NCBI GenBank assembly: GCA_001577215.1
Contig: LSCC01000032.1
Location: 1-16,478, forward strand
Length of the DNA stretch: 16,478 bases
Reading direction: 5' to 3'
From: Fidelibacterota bacterium TCS52
GTDB lineage: Bacteria; Fidelibacterota; Fidelibacteria; Fidelibacterales; Fidelibacteraceae
Below are positions 8,025 through 15,618 of this stretch, in pieces (positions within the stretch are counted from its first letter, which is position 1; every line of letters starts with the position of its first letter). The notes under the pieces are model-generated. The model was given only the letters and a program-made list of their open reading frames with translations, was not told the origin of the DNA and searched no databases. A program made the position numbers and the translations under genes.

Positions 8025-8103
8025 CACAAACGCAAAGAGCCGCTGAGATAAAATTAGAAATTATAGAACACGAATAACGCAGGTTAAGTGGATTAACACA
8101 AAT
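8025..8103. repeat. Composite intergenic repeat remnant in the convergent gap
   Basis: The 144-nt gap between the 3' ends of marC and gcvPB holds AAACGCAAAGAGCCGCTGAG at 8028-8047, then, at about 8066-8103, ACACGAATAACGCAGG and GTGGATTAACACAAAT. Both parts read like decayed units of the CACAGAGACGCAAAG and ACACGGATTAACACGGATT intergenic repeats found in many bacterial genomes. The richer GC wording stands out from the AT-rich surroundings. No strong terminator hairpin is visible; a 6-bp TTATGA/TCATAA inverted repeat at 8150-8166 overlaps the gcvPB stop and has no U-run. Confidence 0.5.
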
Positions 8104-8149
8104 AAAAAATTAAGATAATAAGGTTGTTCTAATCCAAAGTGGAAGGGAG

Positions 8150-9604
8150 TTATGAATTAGTCATAAAATAATTCACATCTAATTCCCTGCTTGCAGTTGC
8201 CTCGTCAAGTCGAGAATTTGGTGTACTTTGTGGTGCATTTTTTACAAGTTCAACATTATTTTCAATCTCTTTATCAATTTGCAACATTATCTCTACAAAT
8301 CTATCAAGTGTCTCTTTACTTTCTGTTTCAGTAGGTTCAATCATTAATGCTTCAGAAACAATTAACGGAAAGTAAATTGTAGGTGCATGCATTCCATAAT
8401 CAAGCAATCTTTTTGCAATATCTAATGTTTTTGCACCTTTTTCTTTTTGTTTGTCTCCGGAAAATACACATTCATGCATTGGAATTTTAGGAGATGAAAT
8501 TTGAAATTTATCTTTCAAGCAAGCTCGTAAATAGTTTGCGTTGATAATAGAATTTTTAGAGACATCTTTTAACCCATCTTCACCAAGCATTCTTAAATAT
8601 ACATAAGTTTTTAGAACAACATTGAAATTGCCAAAGTAGGAGTGAATTTTTCCAATTGAATCAGGTAAATTATATTCAAGTTTGTAATTATTATTTTCTT
8701 TTATCACGATCGGAGTTGGTAAAAATCTCTTTAATTTTTCGGTTACTCCAATTGGTCCGCTACCGGGTCCACCACCTCCGTGAGGAGTTGAAAATGTTTT
8801 ATGTAAATTTAAATGAGTAATATCAAAACCCATATTATTTATTTTTACAATTCCTAAAAGTGCATTTAAGTTTGCACCATCCATATACATTAATCCGTCA
8901 ACGCTATGAATCAATTTACTTATTTCTAAGACATTTTCTTCAAAAATTCCAAGTGTGTTTGGATTAGTTAACATAAACCCGGCAACCTCGTCATTTAATT
9001 TTGATTTTAGATCATCTATGTCAACAAGTCCTTCTTCAGTAGAATTTATTTTGATTGTTTTATATCCGCCAATAATTACTGAAGCTGGATTTGTTCCATG
9101 TGCTGAATCTGGAATCAATATATATTTCTTTTTGTTATTTTTAAATTTATGATATTGACGAATTATCATTACACCGGTAAGTTCACCATGTGATCCGGCC
9201 GCAGGATGAAGTGTAAAAGCATTCATATTTGTAATTTCACATAAATATTTTTCTACTTTATACAATATTTTCAACGAACCTTGTGTTGTTTCAGATAATT
9301 GAGCAGGATGAATTTCTGTGAACTGACTGTTGCTTGCAATTGCCTCATTGATCTTGGGATTATATTTCATTGTGCAAGAACCGAGTGGATAAAAATCTTT
9401 GTCAACATGATGATTTAATGTTGATAAATTTGTATAATGTCTTACTACTTCAGGCTCACTTATTTGAGGTAAGTTATTAAGATTTTCTCTTAAGAAATAT
9501 TTTGGAATTAAATTAGTGATTTTTTGCTGAGGAACATCGCATTTTGGTATGGTTGCACCTGTTTTGCCTTTTTTTGAATGTTCAAAAATTAATTTTCTTT
9601 GCAT
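8150..9604 (-). CDS. gcvPB: Glycine dehydrogenase (decarboxylating) subunit 2, P-protein
   Basis: Subunit 2 of the two-part P-protein, which decarboxylates glycine with pyridoxal phosphate and passes the aminomethyl group to lipoyl H-protein. The 484-aa protein has PLGSCTMKYNPK (73-84), DSAHGTNPASV (166-176) and the cofactor site LNLHKTFSTPHGGGGPG, with Lys269 as the predicted Schiff-base lysine. Length and N-terminus fit the stand-alone beta subunit rather than a fused P-protein. AAGGAAAAA lies before ATG 9604. The upstream minus-strand gene ends 52 nt away. Subunit 1 (gcvPA), H- and T-protein genes are not in the window, which is unusual since gcvPA normally sits next to gcvPB; they may be elsewhere in the genome. 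The L-protein candidate lpdA converges on it. Confidence 0.96.
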   Translation of the reverse strand: MQRKLIFEHSKKGKTGATIPKCDVPQQKITNLIPKYFLRENLNNLPQISEPEVVRHYTNLSTLNHHVDKDFYPLGSCTMKYNPKINEAIASNSQFTEIHPAQLSETTQGSLKILYKVEKYLCEITNMNAFTLHPAAGSHGELTGVMIIRQYHKFKNNKKKYILIPDSAHGTNPASVIIGGYKTIKINSTEEGLVDIDDLKSKLNDEVAGFMLTNPNTLGIFEENVLEISKLIHSVDGLMYMDGANLNALLGIVKINNMGFDITHLNLHKTFSTPHGGGGPGSGPIGVTEKLKRFLPTPIVIKENNNYKLEYNLPDSIGKIHSYFGNFNVVLKTYVYLRMLGEDGLKDVSKNSIINANYLRACLKDKFQISSPKIPMHECVFSGDKQKEKGAKTLDIAKRLLDYGMHAPTIYFPLIVSEALMIEPTETESKETLDRFVEIMLQIDKEIENNVELVKNAPQSTPNSRLDEATASRELDVNYFMTNS

Positions 9605-9618
9605 AATGATTTTTCCTT

Positions 9619-9644
9619 TTTTTACTTACTTAAATTAGTAAAAA
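9619..9644. promoter_or_regulatory. 8-bp inverted repeat before gcvPB
   Basis: The 52-nt spacer between the flavoprotein gene and gcvPB holds a perfect inverted repeat, TTTTTACT (9619-9626) and AGTAAAAA (9637-9644), around a 10-nt loop. It overlaps the region just upstream of the gcvPB ribosome binding site. No U-run follows it on the minus strand, so it does not look like an intrinsic terminator. The spacer is too short for a glycine riboswitch. It may be an operator or chance in AT-rich DNA. Confidence 0.25.
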
Positions 9645-9656
9645 TCTCTTTTAATA

Positions 9657-10934
9657 TCAATAATTATTTTTTAAATATTGTCCGGCAATCCAACCTGTTG
9701 AAAAAGCAGCTTGTAAATTATAACCACCTGTATCTGCATCTATATCAATTATTTCTCCAACAAAAAATAGATTTTTAACTATTTTTGATTCCATTGTTTG
9801 TTCATCGATTTCGTTTGTGCTTATCCCGCCTGAGGTTATTATTGCCTTGTTGAACATTTTAAAATCTTTCACCTCAAATGTAAATTCTTTCAACAACATT
9901 CTCAATCTTTTCCGTTCTTCTGAATTTATTTGACTCAATTGTTTATCTTGTGGAATATTTAACAGCTCAATGAATACTGAAATTAATGAACTTGGTAATA
10001 AGGCCTTTAATAAACTTTTGAAAATCTTTTTACTATTTTGTTCGATTTCTCGTAATAATCTTATATCGACAGTTGGATGATCAAGAGCCGGTTTTAGATC
10101 TATTATTAAATTTACATTTTTATTTTTGGTCAGTAGTTTAACAATTGTTTTACTTAATGAAAGTATTATTGGACCTGAAACACCAAAATCCGTAAAGATC
10201 ATTTCACCAAACTCTTCATCTATTTTTTTGTTTTCACAACGAACTTCTACACTTACATTTTTTAATGTTAATTCTTGTAATTTTTGAGCAATTTTGCCTT
10301 TTGTTTCTATTGGAACAAGCGCAGGTAAGATCTTAGTAATTTTATGACCAAGGCGGTTTGCTAACTTGTATCCGTTTCCGTCAGAACCAGTACTTGGATA
10401 AGATTTTCCACCAGTTGCAATTACAACATTTTTTGTTTTTATCGCAAATTGTTTATTGGAATCATTATTTTTAAAACCTGAATTATTAATTTTCAAAGTG
10501 AAATATTTTTCATTTTTTTTAATTTCTTTTACTTCAGAATTTGTCTCAATTTTTATTCCAAGTGAATCTATTTTATTCAAAAGTGCATTAACAATTTCGT
10601 TAGCATCATCATTGATAGGAAAATATCTGCCACCTCGTTCTAACTTAAAATGAACTCCAAGATTGTTAAAATATTCTAACAGATCTGTATTAAAAAATTC
10701 AGAAAACGCATATTTTAAAAATCTTCCATTTTTTCCAAAATGAGAAATGAATTTCTGAAAATTTGCATCGTTTGTAATGTTACATCGTCCTTTACCGGAA
10801 ATTCTTAATTTTAATCCCGGTTTATATTTTTTTTCCAGAATTAAAATATTCCTATTTGGTTGGTAACTTTCAATCGCTGTCATTAAACCTGATGGGCCGG
10901 CTCCGATTATAACTGTATCATATTGATCTAACAT
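9657..10934 (-). CDS. BaiN/HI0933 (YhiN) family NAD(P)/FAD-dependent oxidoreductase
   Basis: A 425-aa flavoprotein of the HI0933/YhiN/BaiN family, whose physiological substrates are mostly unknown. The N-terminal dinucleotide fold has GAGPSG (11-16). The family hallmark LRISGKGRCNITN is at 43-55, ATGGKSYPSTGSDGNGYKLA lies around residues 170-190, and the C-terminal FAD contact GEIIDIDADTGGYNLQ ends near 408. All key motifs are intact. There is no clear ribosome binding site before ATG 10934; the bases just upstream are an A-rich run and the stop codon of a 42-codon frame 3 nt away. It is flanked by rarA upstream and gcvPB downstream on the same strand. Confidence 0.92.
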   Translation of the reverse strand: MLDQYDTVIIGAGPSGLMTAIESYQPNRNILILEKKYKPGLKLRISGKGRCNITNDANFQKFISHFGKNGRFLKYAFSEFFNTDLLEYFNNLGVHFKLERGGRYFPINDDANEIVNALLNKIDSLGIKIETNSEVKEIKKNEKYFTLKINNSGFKNNDSNKQFAIKTKNVVIATGGKSYPSTGSDGNGYKLANRLGHKITKILPALVPIETKGKIAQKLQELTLKNVSVEVRCENKKIDEEFGEMIFTDFGVSGPIILSLSKTIVKLLTKNKNVNLIIDLKPALDHPTVDIRLLREIEQNSKKIFKSLLKALLPSSLISVFIELLNIPQDKQLSQINSEERKRLRMLLKEFTFEVKDFKMFNKAIITSGGISTNEIDEQTMESKIVKNLFFVGEIIDIDADTGGYNLQAAFSTGWIAGQYLKNNY

Positions 10935-10937
10935 TTT

Positions 10938-11066
10938 TTAATTTTTATATTTTTCAAAACTTTTTTTCAAATCTGTTGAAACGGATTTGTAATTTATGGG
11001 TTTACTTTTTACTCCAGAATAAATTCTGATGCTATTTTGATTCCATAATATATTCCAATTAATCAT
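10938..11066 (-). CDS. Possible 42-aa small protein coupled to rarA
   Basis: An ATG at 11066 (minus strand) overlaps the end of rarA in ATGATTAA, where the last TAA is the rarA stop. The frame runs 42 codons and ends 3 nt before the ATG of the flavoprotein gene, so it fills the whole gap. The predicted peptide starts MINWNILWNQNSIRIYSG and continues VKSKPINYKSVS, with a Lys-rich C-terminus. It has no signal peptide or membrane helix and matches no family I recognise. The exact fit to both neighbours favours a real, translationally coupled gene; the alternatives are chance or the remnant of a longer gene. It has no separate Shine-Dalgarno sequence, although GGAG occurs near the rarA 3' end. 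Confidence 0.45.
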   Translation of the reverse strand: MINWNILWNQNSIRIYSGVKSKPINYKSVSTDLKKSFEKYKN

Positions 11067-12381
11067 ATCTCGAACTCCACAATTTGCTCAATCTTTGTTT
11101 AATATATTTTTCATAACCGATTTCTTTTGGTAAATATAATGGGTTTTTTGGTTTAATTTCAGGAAAGTAATTTTGTTCTGTGAAACCGTGATAAGAGTGT
11201 GGATATTTATAATCAATTCCATAATTTTGTTTTTTCATTAACTTTGTTGGAGCATTTCTTAAATGTAATGGAACTGATTGGCTGCCAGATTCTTTGACAA
11301 ATTGCTGTGCTGTTTTTACTGCAACATAAGATGCGTTACTTTTTGGTGCAGTGGAAAGAAAAGTTGTAACTTGAGCAAGCACGATAGCAGCTTCGGGCAT
11401 ACCGATTGACTTCACAGCTTGGAAACCATTTGTAGCGATAACTAATGCTTGTGGATCTGCGTTTCCAATATCTTCAGAAGATAAAATGATTAATCTTCTT
11501 GCTATGAAAATTGGATCTTCACCACCTTCCAACATCACAGCTAACCAATAGATCGCGGCATCTGGATCACTTCCTCTGACACTTTTTATGAAAGCTGAAA
11601 TCGTGTCATAATGATAATCACCGCCTTTATCATATAGCAGTGTTTTATTTTGAAGAGCTGTGTTTAATGTTTTTCTTTTAATTGTAACTGTTTTATTTTT
11701 CTGTTTATTTTCAAAAGCAATGTTAAATGCAATCTCAAAAGTGTTGTACATTTTTCGAGCATCGCCACCGGCAGAATCGATTAAATAATCAATATCTTTT
11801 TTTTCAATTTCAATTGTATATTTTGAGATAATTATATCTTCAGAAAAAGTTTTATTTAGCAGTTGTTTTAAATTATTTTTAGAAATTGGATCTATTTTTA
11901 CTACACGACAACGAGAGAGCAAGGGAGAAATAATTTCAAAAGATGGATTTTCTGTTGTGGCACCGATTAAGATAAGCGTTCCATCTTCAACTGCATGCAA
12001 TAATGCATCTTGTTGATTTTTACTAAATCGATGAATTTCGTCAATAAATAAAATTGTTTTATTCCCGATAGATAAATTCTTTTCACCTGATTGAATTATA
12101 TTTCTCACATCTTTTACAGAGGCAGTAACTGCACTTATTTCAAAAAATTCGGATCTTGTTGAATTGGTAATTATACGAGCAAGTGTAGTTTTTCCGCTTC
12201 CGGGTGGTCCCCAAAATATCATAGAAAATAATTTATCCGATTTTATCATTTGATTGATAATTTGATCTTTACCAATAATGTGTTCTTGTCCAACAAATTT
12301 TTCTATAGAATTTGGTCGCATTCTATTTGCTAATGGAGGAAGATTATCTGATCGTTTTGAAAATAGTGTTTCTTTTTTCAT
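11059..12381 (-). CDS. rarA: Replication-associated recombination protein A (RarA/MgsA, AAA+ ATPase)
   Basis: RarA is a homotetrameric AAA+ ATPase related to clamp-loader subunits and eukaryotic WRNIP1; it acts at stalled replication forks. The 440-aa protein starts with LANRMRPNSIEKFVGQEH, the family opening. Walker A is GPPGSGKT (58-65), Walker B LFIDEIHR (111-118), sensor 1 LIGATTENPSFE (138-149), and SRCRVV (156-161) is the arginine-finger region. The C-terminal half has KSVRGSDPDAAIYWLA and the SEDIGNADP segment, both conserved. Length is normal. ATG 12381 lacks a clear Shine-Dalgarno sequence. A 331-nt gap lies upstream, so its promoter is probably there. Confidence 0.96.
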   Translation of the reverse strand: MKKETLFSKRSDNLPPLANRMRPNSIEKFVGQEHIIGKDQIINQMIKSDKLFSMIFWGPPGSGKTTLARIITNSTRSEFFEISAVTASVKDVRNIIQSGEKNLSIGNKTILFIDEIHRFSKNQQDALLHAVEDGTLILIGATTENPSFEIISPLLSRCRVVKIDPISKNNLKQLLNKTFSEDIIISKYTIEIEKKDIDYLIDSAGGDARKMYNTFEIAFNIAFENKQKNKTVTIKRKTLNTALQNKTLLYDKGGDYHYDTISAFIKSVRGSDPDAAIYWLAVMLEGGEDPIFIARRLIILSSEDIGNADPQALVIATNGFQAVKSIGMPEAAIVLAQVTTFLSTAPKSNASYVAVKTAQQFVKESGSQSVPLHLRNAPTKLMKKQNYGIDYKYPHSYHGFTEQNYFPEIKPKNPLYLPKEIGYEKYIKQRLSKLWSSRYD

Positions 12382-12712
12382 AGAGTTAAATTAAGAAATA
12401 TTTTTTAATTTAATAAGGAAAAAAGATAGAACGTGGGATACACAAATTAATACTGAATCTAAATGAATTGATAGTATTATTTCGTTTTGTTTATTTTTTT
12501 TAATTTATTTAATTTTTATTGGACTAAAGCTTTTTTCGTTTGTGTATTTCAATCACAGAGTTAAAACTCAGTACAATTTAAAACAATAATTAGCTAATTA
12601 GCGACAATCCAAAATCATAAATTGCTAGTTCTTATCCTCAAATTTCTTACAATTATTTTCTTCTTTGCTACTCTCTGACTCTGCGGTAAAGGTTTTTAAT
12701 TAAACTCACTTT
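12382..12712. other. 331-nt intergenic region between yigZ and rarA
   Basis: The longest gap in the window. I see no gene, tRNA or recognisable riboswitch in it. It contains a 14-nt perfect palindrome, TAATTAGCTAATTA, at 12587-12600, a possible protein-binding site. It also holds AATCACAGAG at 12551-12560 and a clearer repeat remnant at 12661-12690. As both flanking genes read on the minus strand, the rarA promoter should lie in the left part, but no convincing promoter motif is evident. Confidence 0.5.
12661..12690. repeat. Intergenic repeat remnant (CTCTGACTCTGCGGT)
   Basis: TTCTTTGCTA followed by CTCTCTGACTCTGCGGTAAA. On the minus strand this reads TTTACCGCAGAGTCAGAGAG then TAGCAAAGAA. 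This closely follows the widespread ACCGCAGAGACGCAGAG / CGCAAAG intergenic element and is the best-preserved copy in the window. It starts 23 nt beyond the stop codon of the YigZ gene. Confidence 0.55.
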
Positions 12713-13318
12713 TCATTTAACACATTTTCCAACAATCTTTCCGCTTGTGGCATTTTTAACATTTTCAATTATTTTTTTTTCATTTCCGAAATTAACTTCA
12801 ATTATTATTGAAATATTCTTTTTAAAATCCTGATCTAATTTAATTATTTTTATTTTATTAAATTCTTTAAGCAGCAATGGATGTTCTGTATATGAACATT
12901 TAAAGTGAATTTTTTGTCCGAAAATCACTGCATATTTTTTACAAAATGAAAGCGTTTGTTCAGAACAATAACCATAAGCTTTTATTAACCCACCAATCCC
13001 TAATTTTTTACCACCAAAATATCTTGTAACAATTAGTAAAATATCAGAAATGTTATTTTTAATAAATTCATTGTAAATTGGCTTACCTGCGGAACCACTT
13101 GGTTCGCCATCATCATTATAACGAAAATTTTCATTATCATTTATTCCAATTCGATAAGCATAACAATTATGATTTGCTGAGTGATTTTTTTTCCTCACTT
13201 CATATAATATTTTTTCAATTCTATCTATACTTTTTACATGAAAAACATTTCCAATAAATTTACTTCCTTTTTCAATAAATTTAAATTGCTGTGTGTTTTT
13301 AATTGTGTAATATTTCAT
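12713..13318 (-). CDS. yigZ: YigZ/IMPACT family (UPF0029) protein
   Basis: A 201-aa protein of the YigZ/IMPACT family. The bacterial function is unsettled; the eukaryotic relative IMPACT affects GCN2 signalling. Conserved blocks are HNCYAYRIG (50-58), DDGEPSGSAGKPIY (69-82) and VTRYFGGKKLGIGGLIKAYG (97-116), which is diagnostic. The N-terminal domain is complete, and the C-terminal ferredoxin-like extension (about 135-201) ends at the normal length. The ATG lies 19 nt after the stop codon of the secreted protease gene upstream, so the two may be co-transcribed, although no functional link is obvious. Confidence 0.93.
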   Translation of the reverse strand: MKYYTIKNTQQFKFIEKGSKFIGNVFHVKSIDRIEKILYEVRKKNHSANHNCYAYRIGINDNENFRYNDDGEPSGSAGKPIYNEFIKNNISDILLIVTRYFGGKKLGIGGLIKAYGYCSEQTLSFCKKYAVIFGQKIHFKCSYTEHPLLLKEFNKIKIIKLDQDFKKNISIIIEVNFGNEKKIIENVKNATSGKIVGKCVK

Positions 13319-13337
13319 TGGCAGTAAAATATTTTGT

Positions 13338-14948
13338 CTATTTTATGAATGTGAATTTTTTGATGAATTTTTTATCAGGCAATGTTAATTGCAAGAAATA
13401 GACACCACTTGGTGTGTTTGATCTATTGATGTTTTGGGGAGAAATAGTAATTTTATGTTTTCCTTCTGTAAGATCTGTTCCATTTAAATGAACAGTATTT
13501 GTTTTTTGGCCTAGAATATTGAAAAAATTTATTTTTCCCGAACTGTAAGAATCTTGTATGAAATATTCCATTGTGATGTTTTGATCTAATGAAACAGGAT
13601 TAGGATAAATTGATGAAAGTTCTGTAAAATATTTTTCAATAATTAAACTGCCTTTCACGCTATCTTGACTTCCTACAGATAGAAAAAGGTCTGCTGATAA
13701 TGAAGAAATTGGTATCTTTGTAGAATTTGAAGAGATGTTATAAATATTTGTTGTGTTTCCATCGAATAAGACAGCGGATATTTTATAAGAATCATCTGAT
13801 TCAAAATGAATATTTATTTGTGGAATATTTATATCTGTAATTTTGTAAAATGTATTTGAATAATGTCCATTTGCAATTTGAATATTCATCGTTTGGTCAT
13901 CATTATAATAAAAATAATTATCTGTGTAATTTGAAAATTTTATCGAAGGAATAATATCCGCATCGGGGAAAATTGATTGTTCCGGAAAATAATCTTTACT
14001 GCAGTAAAGATGAGAAACACCCCATTCAGAGAGGGCATTTTCCCAATTGGATCCATTGGAAGTTAAAAATGTTGTCAATGCATCCATAGCGTTTCCTTCT
14101 AAAATGTTTCCCCAAATTTCCATTATTGGATTATTTATATTTGCTTTATATTTTTCATCTAAATAAATATTCCAAGTACAGAGTTGATAAAAATCGGGAT
14201 TATTATATCTATCAATTTGTCCACCCCAATTTATTATATAATCTTCTGTATATTGAATGTAATCATCAACTTCCGGATACATTTTTTCTTCAAACCAAAC
14301 TGCAGATGATTCCAAGTACCAAACATCACTGTAAAAGAAATTATAACCAACTTGGAATACATGAAATAATTCATGAGCACAGGTTACTTTTAGTGCAGAA
14401 ATACCATTTGTATAATAAAGATCACCGATCATATCATTGTCAATTTTGATGTAAGCGGTGTAATCGTGTGTTCTTGGAGTTGATGTAACTTCACTTTCAG
14501 GAATTGTTTCTCCATAATTCCCATTTCCAAGGTTAGAAAAATAGATATCAATTTGTGGATCATTTGTGTCGTCCATTGGAGGAGTTATAAATCCCAATGT
14601 ATCTTTTAAATAAAAATAGGATGCCTCCAAATATCGGCCGGCGCGAATTATATAATCAGGAATTGAAGCATTTAAGTTGTAATTTTGAGTGATGGAATCA
14701 TTTCCACTATTGTCAAAGTGTAATTTGAATAAATTGTTTTCTGATATGAATGTTTCATTATTATCAGGACGGGATGTAGTCTTGTATAATTTTAAACTGA
14801 TAGCATGGTTATTAATATTTCTCACTGCTACTGAAGTTTTCCAAATACTTTTTGGAGTTGAAATGTTTTGTGAATTGTTGATATTTATAAATATTAATAA
14901 CAATATAATTAATTTGAATAAATATTTATATAAAACTGCTATTTTCAA
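13338..14948 (-). CDS. Secreted putative HExxH metalloprotease with type IX secretion sorting domain
   Basis: The 536-aa protein has an N-terminal signal peptide (Lys-containing start, hydrophobic core about residues 10-23). The middle contains CAHELFHVFQVGYN, an HExxH zinc-protease motif (His192, Glu193, His196), followed by YLESSAVWFEE, where Glu213 could be the third zinc ligand as in gluzincins. The arrangement resembles the MXAN_6640-type putative metalloproteases. The C-terminal 89 residues (448-536), from YPNPVSLDQN through INFFNILGQK and SGVYFLQL to a Lys-rich end, form a type IX secretion (Por) sorting tail. It is therefore probably exported by Sec and then carried through the outer membrane and released or anchored. 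Substrate unknown. Flanked by tatA upstream and yigZ downstream. Confidence 0.82.
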   Translation of the reverse strand: MKIAVLYKYLFKLIILLLIFININNSQNISTPKSIWKTSVAVRNINNHAISLKLYKTTSRPDNNETFISENNLFKLHFDNSGNDSITQNYNLNASIPDYIIRAGRYLEASYFYLKDTLGFITPPMDDTNDPQIDIYFSNLGNGNYGETIPESEVTSTPRTHDYTAYIKIDNDMIGDLYYTNGISALKVTCAHELFHVFQVGYNFFYSDVWYLESSAVWFEEKMYPEVDDYIQYTEDYIINWGGQIDRYNNPDFYQLCTWNIYLDEKYKANINNPIMEIWGNILEGNAMDALTTFLTSNGSNWENALSEWGVSHLYCSKDYFPEQSIFPDADIIPSIKFSNYTDNYFYYNDDQTMNIQIANGHYSNTFYKITDINIPQINIHFESDDSYKISAVLFDGNTTNIYNISSNSTKIPISSLSADLFLSVGSQDSVKGSLIIEKYFTELSSIYPNPVSLDQNITMEYFIQDSYSSGKINFFNILGQKTNTVHLNGTDLTEGKHKITISPQNINRSNTPSGVYFLQLTLPDKKFIKKFTFIK

Positions 14949-15082
14949 TTTATTTGATAATATTCCATCTTTATTTTTTTTTATTCTTATAATGTCTGTT
15001 TAGCCAATTTTCATTAACTGTGGTAAATATATTGAGATGTTTATTTTTGTTATAGCTGGTGAGAAAAATTTCTATTTTAGTA

Positions 15083-15310
15083 CTAATTTCCATTATCTTT
15101 TTTTTCTGGTTTCTCTTTTTCTTTCATTTTCTTGTTGTTTTTATCGGTATCTTCATCTTCAATATCATTTTTAACATCATTAATGGCTTTTTTGAATTCT
15201 TTTAAACCTTTTCCCATGCCTTTAGCTAATTCTGGTAGTTTTTTAGCTCCAAATAATAATATCACTATTAAAAATATTAGCATTATTTCCCAAAATCCGG
15301 GCATACTCAT
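15083..15310 (-). CDS. tatA: Sec-independent protein translocase subunit TatA
   Basis: TatA forms the pore-like component that exports folded proteins through the inner membrane. The 75-aa product has the family plan: a short N-terminus, one membrane helix (about 6-20) with polar Glu8, the Phe20-Gly21 hinge, an amphipathic helix ([20 protein letters not shown], 23-42), and an acidic then Lys-rich tail. AGGAGG at 15316-15321 overlaps the stop codon of the gene upstream and is spaced well for ATG 15310, so translation is probably coupled. TatC is not visible here. The polar residue at 8 and short length favour TatA over TatB, though single TatA/E proteins can serve both roles. Confidence 0.93.
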   Translation of the reverse strand: MSMPGFWEIMLIFLIVILLFGAKKLPELAKGMGKGLKEFKKAINDVKNDIEDEDTDKNNKKMKEKEKPEKKDNGN

Positions 15311-15319
15311 AATATCCTC

Positions 15320-15583
15320 CTAACGACTAAATTTTAATAAATAATAACCAAATGCCATTCCGATCAAACCAACAACATTGATTCTCAACATTAAGGAAAA
15401 TGAAAATTCAATAAAATGTAGATTTATAGAAAGCGGGTCTTCAATTCCAATTGGGATACTTGCAAGAAAGAATTCTTTGACTACTCCTGCCGGTAAGATC
15501 AATGCAAATATCTCACTGATAATACTCCCGATAATTGCACCAATTATTAAAATGCCAATTACTTTTCCAACATTTTTTTTCAT
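15320..15583 (-). CDS. DUF4321-type small membrane protein
   Basis: An 87-aa protein with two membrane helices (about 8-29 and 66-83) and a central loop containing LASIPIGIEDPLSINLHF. The N-terminal helix of Gly/Ile repeats, the 'LP-G' turn, the amphipathic loop and the final LRINVVGLIGMAFGYYLL match DUF4321 proteins, whose function is unknown. TTTGGAG precedes ATG 15583. It sits 35 nt after pssA, and its stop overlaps the tatA ribosome binding site, so it appears to be part of one transcript with phospholipid synthesis and Tat genes. Confidence 0.75.
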   Translation of the reverse strand: MKKNVGKVIGILIIGAIIGSIISEIFALILPAGVVKEFFLASIPIGIEDPLSINLHFIEFSFSLMLRINVVGLIGMAFGYYLLKFSR

Positions 15584-15618
15584 TCTAAATTACTCCAAAT
15601 ATTTTGATATTTTGTTGA

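Noticed and set aside
8150..8166. Bidirectional terminator at the marC/gcvPB junction
   Set aside because: The inverted repeat TTATGA/TCATAA is 6 bp, AT-only apart from one pair, overlaps the gcvPB stop and has no U-run on either strand.
9605..9656. Glycine riboswitch before gcvPB
   Set aside because: The spacer is only 52 nt and lacks the conserved glycine-aptamer elements; only a simple inverted repeat is present.
12382..12712. Small gene, tRNA or CRISPR in the long gap before rarA
   Set aside because: Both strands are full of stops, no cloverleaf arms or regular direct repeats are visible, and the only structure is a short palindrome and repeat remnants.
14126..14449. Plus-strand open frame of 107 codons, rich in His and Tyr
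   Set aside because: It lies fully antisense within the secreted protease gene, which has a signal peptide, HExxH motif and sorting tail; the frame's composition looks like the shadow of that gene.
14689..15003. Plus-strand open frame of 104 codons
   Set aside because: It overlaps the 5' end of the protease gene in antisense; its hydrophobic C-terminal part is the complement of the signal-peptide region.
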